A stretch of 64,000 bases of DNA from Trichostrongylus colubriformis (Eukaryota; Nematoda; Chromadorea; Rhabditida; Trichostrongylidae): contig OZ022257.1 of the NCBI GenBank assembly GCA_963978905.1, forward strand, positions 21,349,774 through 21,413,773, written 5' to 3'. The notes below the pieces were generated by a model. It did no database searches. It was not told the DNA's origin and saw only the letters and a program-made list of their open reading frames with translations. The position numbers and the translations under genes are program-made. Positions 57,095-64,000 of this stretch are shown piece after piece (the stretch's first letter is position 1; the number at the start of each line of letters is the position of its first letter).

Positions 57095-57265
57095 AACACG
57101 GTCAAAGCCTTACATTTACGCGGTAAACTCGCCCAGGGCCAGATGACATAAGATCTTATTTTTGCATCTTCGGGGATTTGTTTCGGATTTTCCTTGATGG
57201 CGCATCCCTCAGTACATCCTTTTCACATTTCATGGTTTCAGTTCACTTAAGGTAATCTTGGAATG
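57095..57265 (+). repeat. Repeat family G, 3' fragment
   Basis: 'gggccagatgacataag' and 'tttttgcatcttcgggg' match 21015-21060, and 'aatcttggaatgtgccttt' matches the end near 21130. Confidence 0.6.
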
Positions 57266-57439
57266 TGCCTTTAATCCACCACCGAATTAATCCTTAATCA
57301 GGAAACGTGAGCTGTACTGTAATTCTTACCTACCTATGTGTCTGATGTGTCTACCTAATACACTCGGTTAGGTTTGAATTACAGATGTCATAGGATATCA
57401 TTCAAGGGAACAACATCTTATCATCAAATTAATCACGTT

Positions 57440-57645
57440 CTTCGTACGGTACTATCGCAATGAGGGGGGCTTCCCACTACTAGACCCTATTTTTAGAAGG
57501 GGGAAGGAACCCCTTTCCTCCTCCATTAAGGCTTAGGCTGAAGTATACTGCTGAATGTGCAAGTTGATCCCTTAAAGATCTGTTCAGGATGCTTAGACAA
57601 GCAACTTTTTATAAAATGCCCCTCCCCTCATTGCGATAGCACCCT
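57440..57645. mobile_element. MITE-like element with inverted ends
   Basis: 'ctatcgcaatgagggg' at the left and 'cccctcattgcgatag' at the right are exact complements about 190 bp apart. No coding capacity. Confidence 0.78.
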
Positions 57646-58091
57646 TCGTACATAAACTCATAATCTGTCTGAAAGTGAGGGCATTACTTGGTGTAATTCA
57701 ATAACTTATGCACAAATTTAGTTCGCCGTTGGGATGGTCTTCTGGCGACACCCGGTCGAACACTTGGTGAACACGAAGTGGCAGCATTGATCAATCAGGA
57801 GATGACGTGTTCGCTGCCGTGAGTCGAGTGGCTTCCCAACCGACTTCTGTCGAAACGTGGTAATACAAGTGCACCATATCAGTTCTTTTTGCGTGGATCA
57901 GCAAGGCATTCAGTTGGTGTTTGTTTCTTTTCTGACACATCCACTTCGAATTGCTACCCGTTTTCTGACTGTTGTTGGAACCAAATTACTATTTATGGTG
58001 AGTGGCCCTGCTTTTCACGATCGTTTTTAGTTGATACCGCGGAATACCATCTTTCCTTTAACTCCGTATGTACACCGAGCACTTATCGAAA

Positions 58092-58605
58092 AATGTTTCA
58101 TTAGGCTGCGTTCATACCAAATTGAATGAGAGTTTTGGCGCATCGGCGCATCCGCGATTTGAGATTTTTGGCGTAGCCACGTCACTCTCTTGAACGCGGC
58201 GCGTGCCAGCGTGCGGTTGATTTCTTTCTCTCCTCTTTCCATTTCATGATTTTCCATATCTTATCGAAAGTCGATATCCGTTATGGCAAATATCCAAAAT
58301 CGCGGATGCGCCAGTACTCTCATTTTTCGATCGATACGTATCTTATCCTCCACGCGAATGCGCCAATTCTCTCAAATCGCGGATGCGCCTATACGCCGAT
58401 CCGTCAATTCTCTCGAATCGCAGATGCGCCAATACTCTCACTTTTTCTATCGATATGTATCTTATCTATCACGCGAATGCGCCAATTCTCTCAAATCGCG
58501 GATGCGCAAATGCGCTTATTTTCTGATCGATACGTATCTCATACATGACGCGAATGCGCCAAAACTCTCATTCAATTTGGTATGAAAGCAGCCCTAGAAA
58601 GACAA
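58092..58605. mobile_element. Long TIR element with internal repeats
   Basis: 'ggctgcgttcataccaaatt' plus 'gaatgagagttttggcgc' at the left is mirrored by 'gcgccaaaactctcattc' and 'aatttggtatgaaagcagcc' at the right. Inside, 'acgcgaatgcgcc', 'ctcaaatcgcggatgcgc' and 'cgatacgtatct' recur in three irregular units. The ends resemble hAT-type termini (GGCTGC), but the target duplication is not clear. Confidence 0.8.
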
Positions 58606-59049
58606 ATCCATAACTGTTGGAAATTTCATAATTTTTTCAGTTGCTTGAACAAAATTGTAGGGTGATGAAGATTTGTATTGATTTCATCGATTTTGTGCTA
58701 GATATCGGTATTCACACTTGGGTATGCGTTCCGCATTGATCGATTTCCTTTGCGAATGCGTCATGCAATCACTATACATCCGTCATGGATCACAGCAACA
58801 TGCTAGCCAATGTATTGATTATATTGCCTCTTCTTCTTGTTAATCAGCTGATACAATTGTGGATGGTAATCGAAATGCTCCGTCCACGTTGACGATTTCA
58901 TGTGTCTTTCCTGATTACGAATGTGGTGCAATGTAATTTGGGGAACAATCGTGTATTACAGCGAGACTACAGTATTGCACTAAATCTACCCTAATATTAA
59001 ATTTATTCGTCTTCTGCACACAGCGTTCAGGAGGCGTTATATTCATGTA

Positions 59050-59942
59050 TTAGGTTGTCCCAAAAGTCTTGTAGTATTTTTTTCAGTCATCACTTTTTAT
59101 TTATTTTTCGTCCAACAAATAACAATTAGGCAACAACGTATTGATCATTGTTATCGGCAACCCTCTGCCACTTTATAGGAAAATCGTTTATTCCCTCCCC
59201 CCAGAACTCTGGGTTCCGAGGGTCGAAGAAGTCAGCGATCGCCTTCGCAAGCAAGTCATCAACGAATTTTCTCTTGGCCGGGAAGGATTCGAGAGGATGG
59301 GTAAGGTGATAGCCAGAAGGGGCAATGTCTGGAGAGTATGGCGGGTAGGGCAGCACATCCCAGCCGAGCTCCTATAACTTGGCCTGGGTACTTTTCGAGA
59401 AATGGGAGCGAAATGGGAGCGGGCGTCGTCATGAAGAAGGGTGACCGCGGACCTTTTCCGGCACTTTTCTCGAACAGTGACGGCGAGCTGCTGGAGCTGG
59501 TGGGTGCACATGTTAGCGGCGACTGTCTCGCCTTGTACCAGCGCCTCGCGGAAAAGCATTCCTTCCGCGTCCCAGAACCAGCACACTCCCAAGCGTGGTT
59601 TGTCTTTCATGTCAATCTCGCCGTTGCTGAATCTGATGAACCAGCGGCGCACGGTCACGTAGCTCACACATCCCTTGCCCAATGCAGCGCTGATGGAATG
59701 GCAAGCTTCCGTCGTTTCGGTGCCGCAAGACCGCTCACAGTAGATGACACCGCGATTTGGGTGGGTATCGACAACGGGCATTGTAGCTCTCTCCACGGGA
59801 TCTGGTGGGTCAATACATATTTTCCTAGAAAGCTTAGGGAACGTTCTACCATATTCCTGAACCGCCTGGACCTGCTTCGAAGTGAACAAGAATTACTAGT
59901 TTTTTTTTGGAAAATTACTACAAGATTTTTGGGACAACCTAA
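59050..59942 (-). mobile_element. Mariner transposon, internally deleted
   Basis: The inverted ends 'ttaggttgtcccaaaagtct' and the complement of 'atttttgggacaacctaa' are flanked by TA on both sides (59048-59049 and 59943-59944). The 893-bp element holds a deleted, frameshifted transposase on the reverse strand. Confidence 0.9.
59126..59889 (-). pseudogene. Mariner transposase remnant
   Basis: The N-terminal part keeps a helix-turn-helix region ('VSYVTVRRWFIRFSNG', 'KDKPRLG'). The segment with the first catalytic Asp is gone, and the frame resumes at 'WFWDAEGMLFREAL'. 'LLHDDARSHFA' follows, then a frameshift, then 'PPYSPDIAPSGYHLT' and the C-terminal 'FPIKWQRVADNNDQYV'. In the third motif the Asp before YH is replaced by Gly. 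It is inactive. Confidence 0.87.
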
Positions 59943-60411
59943 TACTTTGAATGTGATATTGGTTTCTTCCCCACTCTCTTGAAAAAATCTTTTTGCAAGC
60001 CGAGGTGGTGTAATATATTGCCCATGCTAGTTCAGTGAGAAATAAACGCCAGGATGGATACAGCAATCCTATCTTGCGGAATCGTATTTTTCGGGTGAAA
60101 AGTGTTTGACTCATCCGATGCGTTTCGCCATTAATTGTAAGTGAGAGAAAATGCGTATTTTCCTTTACACTGAATACTGAGTGGTATAGGATAACCAGGG
60201 AAACGCTTCAGAGGAATCTTCCACGGAAAAATGAGTTTTTTGTTACCTATATATTCGTGTTGTGTTTGCTTAGTGACTACGCATGCAAAAATTCACGCAA
60301 AAAATGTGAATCTGGCTATACAACATCACAGGGTCTCGACCGGGTGGGCGGCGCCTCCGAGCAAGTGCCCACACCGTCGTTCGCCGCGGTCAGAGACGCA
60401 TTGTAGGAACA

Positions 60412-60640
60412 GGTGTATATCACTAGGACAGAAACGTCGCGTGGCCGTGTTCGGCACGCGACGGGATGGTGCGAGCTATGCGCCCCGTATTAGTTGAGTC
60501 CTGAAGCGATTACGCCTAAAGTGGAGCGTCGAGCACCGTCATGGATTCAAGACCGCTTCAAGACCAGCGCACAAAGCTCGTACCATCCCGTCGCGTGCCG
60601 AACACGGCCACACGACGTTTCTGTCCTAACAGATAGACCC
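60412..60640. mobile_element. MITE family M2, copy 2 (nested)
   Basis: 'ggtgtatatcactaggacag' at the left and 'ctgtcctaacagatagaccc' at the right, with the same long arms as 44.27 kb. 'acag' flanks both sides as a possible target duplication. It interrupts family P just after 'gcattgtagga'. Confidence 0.87.
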
Positions 60641-60899
60641 ACAGATAGCCCCATCGTAAACAGTCCCATTCTCCGTTCCTAACCGCGGCAGACGATGGGA
60701 TGGGGCTTTCTTTCAGATGCCCCGCCCACCTGGCTGAGAATTCGTGCTGTATCTTACACGAATTCTCATCTTTTCGCGTGAGACTTGGCATGCGGCCCAC
60801 ATTCGGCAAATATTAGGTTGATTCATAATAAGTCGCACAAATTGACAAACTTTAATCATTGTCGTACAACTTTTTAACGACAACTGGGATTCACTTGAA

Positions 60900-62160
60900 A
60901 TATGCTCTTTCTTTATCAATGACCTTCTGTCACGGGTTAGGCAGATCATGGATGCCCTTGCTCCAGAAGGCTGGAGGCTGGAGCTCAAAGTAGTTGCCGA
61001 GTGCCGTCTTTTGAACATTTGAACATTTATTACATGTTATAAAACATGTGAGTAAAAGTAACAGAGCACAGACAACAAGTATTGAAAACAACGACTCGTT
61101 GACAAAGGAAAATAGTTGAAGTGTTAGCTCGCACGCCGGAGGTGATGAGATACTGCCCTCTTGAACTTTTTAAAAGAAGGAGGTATTTCCAATGTCTTGC
61201 TGATTTTTAGATATTGCGTACCCGCGCGAAATGTAAAGAAGTTGCGTCCTATAGCTAGTCGAGGTTGCCGAAACTGAAGCTTGAACTTTACGCCTCTAGT
61301 CTGAGATGGAATTAATTTGAAAAATAATGATTTGTCCAGTTCCATGCGGTTGGAAAGAATATTGTATACCATGAGAATGTCATACAATCGTCTTCTTAAA
61401 TGTAACGTATCCAAGTTGAGCATTTTGTTTCTAATACGTCCCCGAGGGATGCTGCTATAAACAAAACCAAGAGCCCTAATGAAGAGTTTCCTCGTGAAAT
61501 TATTTTGTATCTTCTCTAATTTATCAGTGCCTGTTTTTTTTGTGAGGATAGAAGACGGATGTACCATACTCCAATACAGATCGAACGTATATTTTGTAAG
61601 CTCTCAAAAGTAGCAGTGGATCCGTAGACTCAAATGCCTTGAACAACAAGTACACTCTCTGTTCCGCCCTAGTAGCCAAATTTTTAAGGTGTTCCTCAAA
61701 TTTCAATTTCGAATCGACAAGGAAACCCAAATCCCTCACTACATCTGCCGTGTCGAGAAGCGTTTGACCAATTCGGTACTGTCTCCTAGGATTAGATTCA
61801 CCTAAATACAGTACTTTAGTTTTGCTGACAGAAAGCGAAAGCTTATTGGTATTAGACTAAAAGCAATGGCATCAATAGCCTACTGTAACCCAGAATCTTC
61901 AGTGGACTCAACTGGATAGTCTTGGCGTCGTCGCGAGTTTTGAAGACTTGGCCGTCCAGGTGGCGCTGGCTGTGGGAGAAAAGGTGGAAATCTGAAGGGT
62001 CCAGGTCTAGGGAGTACGATGGGTGTGGAAGGATGTCCAACTGTACGACAGCAGCTCGGCCATGGTCGATCTTGCAATGTGCGGTCTTGCGTTGTCGTGC
62101 TGCAAGTAGACATGTGACCGCCGCCGTAGCGAACTTTGGACATTTGCCTTCAATTCTCAT
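60900..62160 (-). pseudogene. Mariner transposase fragment split by a retroelement
   Basis: The reverse strand has 'YLQHDNARPHIARS' near 62110-62060, a frameshift, then 'DILPHPSYSLDLDPSDFHLF'. The protein is cut after 'AIDA' by the insertion at about 61868 and resumes below 61006 with 'LGNYFELQPPAFWSKGIHDL' and, after a stop in place of the usual Trp codon, 'QKVIDKERAYFK'. The first catalytic motif is not visible. Inactive. Confidence 0.8.
61006..61868 (-). mobile_element. 5'-truncated non-LTR retrotransposon
   Basis: The reverse strand encodes the C-terminal end of a LINE-type reverse transcriptase: 'KLSLSVSKTKVLYLG', 'DLGFLVDSKLKFEEHL' and 'LLRAYKIYVRSVLEYGT', then after a frameshift 'KLEKIQNNFTRKLFIRALGF'. 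These segments are typical of jockey/CR1-like elements. The 3' end carries two copies of 'aaatgttc', an 8-bp tail as in CR1-type elements. The 5' end is missing, as usual after incomplete reverse transcription. A clear target duplication was not found. Confidence 0.82.
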
Positions 62161-62659
62161 AATTGACGAACGTAGACGTCGGCGGATACTGTTGTACCTT
62201 CATAGAGCAGCTCCCAAAACTCTACGCCGTGTACGCTCCACCAACCGCGGTATTCGTCTTCGATGGAATAGTCGCCTGACGCAAACTTCGAATGCCACAA
62301 ATACAATGTATTTCTGGCGGGGATGCTCCTTGTGAACTTCTTTCAGATGTCTGCCGATATCCGCGGGTTCCAGATAGCGATATAAATAGTATGACGTTGC
62401 GGATGTGGTCTCTGGACGGCTTGAAATCGTGCGGCATGGTGGTGGACTGAAACTACTTTGGAGTGAATATTTTGTTCTTTGAAGAGCTTTTCATGCTCAT
62501 TCCAACGGTACCTCGCGCGTCCATTTTCGTTTACTCGTTGCTGAGTTATGACCTCTAGAAATCATCACTACCATTTGTCCGATTTATTATGAATCAACCT
62601 AATACAACATAAATATATGGGTAACAAAGGAACTCATTTGCCCATGAAGTTTCCTTTAC

Positions 62660-64000
62660 TTTCTCATGGGACTTTATTTATGTGGACTGGCTCGATTGCG
62701 AATGCTTATTTTAGTTTTGAAAAACAATTTTGCAAAATGCCGCTTCGAAGCGGTTACGGGGTAGGGGTCAAAGTATGATCGCGATGACACATTGGCGGCG
62801 TACCTTGCTTGAAGTAAGGTATCAGTGAGGCTTCATTAGTATAGAACCCGTGGTCGTGGCTCTGTTGTAACGCCCTTGCTGTAGAGTTGGTAAAGATGGG
62901 TTTATGCTCTTAATCAGACCGTTTTATGAGTCACGCCAAGCAAAGTACACATTCGATGAGCCATCGCCGGCGAATTTTTCACCCCTCCTTACTTTCGTCT
63001 GAACGGCATTTTGCAATTTTGGTTCCCATATTTTCAATCACGATTCGAGATTCATTTACCCTACTGATTAATCGGAGTCTCATTTCAAACCTTCATGGGA
63101 AAGTAAAATTTTTGCCTGGAAAGAAGGAAGCTCGTAATGCCTTTTGCGTAATATTGGGCTATTTTGAGCAGTACAATTTGTGCATTTATACCGATTGGCT
63201 CTCAATTCGACAGTTGTAGCTAACAAGGGAGGTCTTTCAGGTCATGACGCGCTTTTGGGAAACGGTTTTTTCCATTATATGAGGATACCTACATGAAACA
63301 TATAACTAACTTCCATTTTTGCTGAGCGACCCTACGAATGCCAAAAAAGGAGTAAAAAATTCTACTCCAAAAAGGCAATTTTAACCCACTTATTGTAACG
63401 CATACTCCTTGTAACCTTGACCATGTGCAGATCCGGTGTTCTTCCATTTCACATCCAAAACAAGGTCAACCATGGGAAAAAATACGATCTTACCTCCACC
63501 ATATACTAAAAGTGTGCAGAAGTTTCACAACGGTTCCCCGATGTGAGTTGGTTCAGTGATCGGATGGCCTACCGGGTACGACGGTGGACTCTCAAACGGT
63601 CGAGAGGGATGGGTTGGTGGTTCGGTACTCGCCCTTGCCGAAATTTTGCATTTGTTTTTGCCTTCACTTTTTCATCTTCAGATATGTCTGTTCATGCCAA
63701 ATGACTATGATTTTCGTTGACAGCATGCCAAAATGACTCTGTTTACGAATTTTCAGTGAATTTGGTGATATGGCTTTTTTGGGCACAAAAGGGCCCGTAG
63801 CGCTCGAAATTGGCGACTTCGCGCAAAATGAGTGCCATATTCATGTTCAGGGGGTCAAACTACCCTTGGGGACACATTTCTAACCAATTCCAAATTTTGA
63901 CCCTAACTTCGAGAAAGACGTTTGGTCATGAATAGATGGTGCCCTTTCTGTTTGTAGAGGTGAGTAACTGACAAAATCGCTGAAAATCTGTGGAATATGC
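62660..64000. other. No gene recognised
   Basis: No conserved protein, repeat partner or matched splice sites. The 97-codon frame at 62926-63219 is unsupported. Confidence 0.4.

Larger units (their letters stand above)
60813..62602 (-). mobile_element. Mariner transposon (nested, itself interrupted)
   Basis: The ends 'ttaggttgattcataataag' and the complement of 'ttattatgaatcaacctaa' are flanked by TA at 60811-60812 and 62603-62604. Removing it restores the family P arm ('cggcaaa-ta-caacataaat'). Without the retroelement inside, it is about 0.93 kb, shorter than a full mariner. Confidence 0.9.
60211..62655. mobile_element. Repeat family P copy split by nested insertions
   Basis: The host arms are 60211-60411, 60641-60810 and 62605-62655. 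They match the intact copy at 55.2 kb ('gttacctatatattcgtg', 'cacgcaaaaaatgtgaatct', 'gcggtcagagacgcattgta', mirrored 'caacataaatatatgggtaa'). A MITE M2 interrupts the centre and a mariner interrupts the right arm at a TA. Confidence 0.85.

Noticed and set aside
58246..58585. Two 100-codon frames with repeated 'RMRQFSQIADAP' text
   Set aside because: The peptide repeats merely reflect the DNA repeats inside the TIR element; shifted frames are equally open.
59338..59982. 214-codon + strand frame
   Set aside because: It is antisense to a mariner transposase remnant whose motifs are clear on the reverse strand.
1..64000. CRISPR arrays, bacterial operons, riboswitches or a phage
   Set aside because: No regularly spaced repeats with unique spacers, no polycistronic gene packing and no Shine-Dalgarno pattern. 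The sequence is eukaryotic in every respect.

Overview
The window looks like chromosomal DNA of a parasitic nematode of the strongylid (hookworm-like) group. Small exons are separated by introns that mostly end in TTTTCAG-like acceptors. Start codons sit just downstream of such acceptors, as expected for spliced-leader trans-splicing. The rest is mariner and other TIR elements, BEL/Pao and non-LTR remnants, and many fold-back MITE-like repeats. The species is inferred from this style, not proven. Nothing bacterial is present: no operons, no Shine-Dalgarno sites, no CRISPR array.

Two genes can be assembled exon by exon with matching splice phases. (1) A dienelactone-hydrolase-family enzyme, 12882-30442, + strand: seven exons, 242 codons, catalytic Cys/Asp/His all present, with introns of up to 5.5 kb full of repeats. 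(2) A GT43 beta-1,3-glucuronosyltransferase (glycosaminoglycan linker type), 45251-49920, + strand: five exons, 294 codons, type II membrane topology, DDDN motif. One intron of gene 2 ends in CG where AG is expected, apparently through loss of one base. A third gene at 4636-6933 (+) encodes an unrecognised single-pass type II membrane protein. It has well-supported end exons, but a multicopy repeat lies across its middle exon. A short secreted-peptide gene is possible at 52881-54144 (+).

Layout: 1-4.6 kb, old repeats. 4.6-6.9 kb, membrane-protein gene with a hammerhead-ribozyme-like motif in an intron. 7-12.8 kb, dead mariner, MITE, tRNA-like SINE and a collapsed BEL/Pao element. 12.9-30.4 kb, the hydrolase gene, whose introns hold a TIR element carrying an exon-like membrane-protein fragment, an inverted tRNA-derived repeat and several MITEs. 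30.4-45.2 kb, a 15-kb gene-poor stretch with a TTAA-flanked element, a diverged 1.2-kb repeat, a fold-back mariner, more MITEs and a GC-rich block. 45.2-50 kb, the glucuronosyltransferase gene. 50-64 kb, mostly repeats, including a nest in which a TTAA-type fold-back element contains both a MITE and a mariner, and the mariner contains a 5'-truncated non-LTR retrotransposon.

The genes show no sign of shared function. The main story is repeat colonisation of introns and gene-poor DNA. The most unusual items are a repeat family whose copies mostly keep one reading frame open, the repeat across a gene's coding sequence, the four-part nested insertion and the missing splice acceptor. All homology calls are from recognising motifs by eye; no database search was run.
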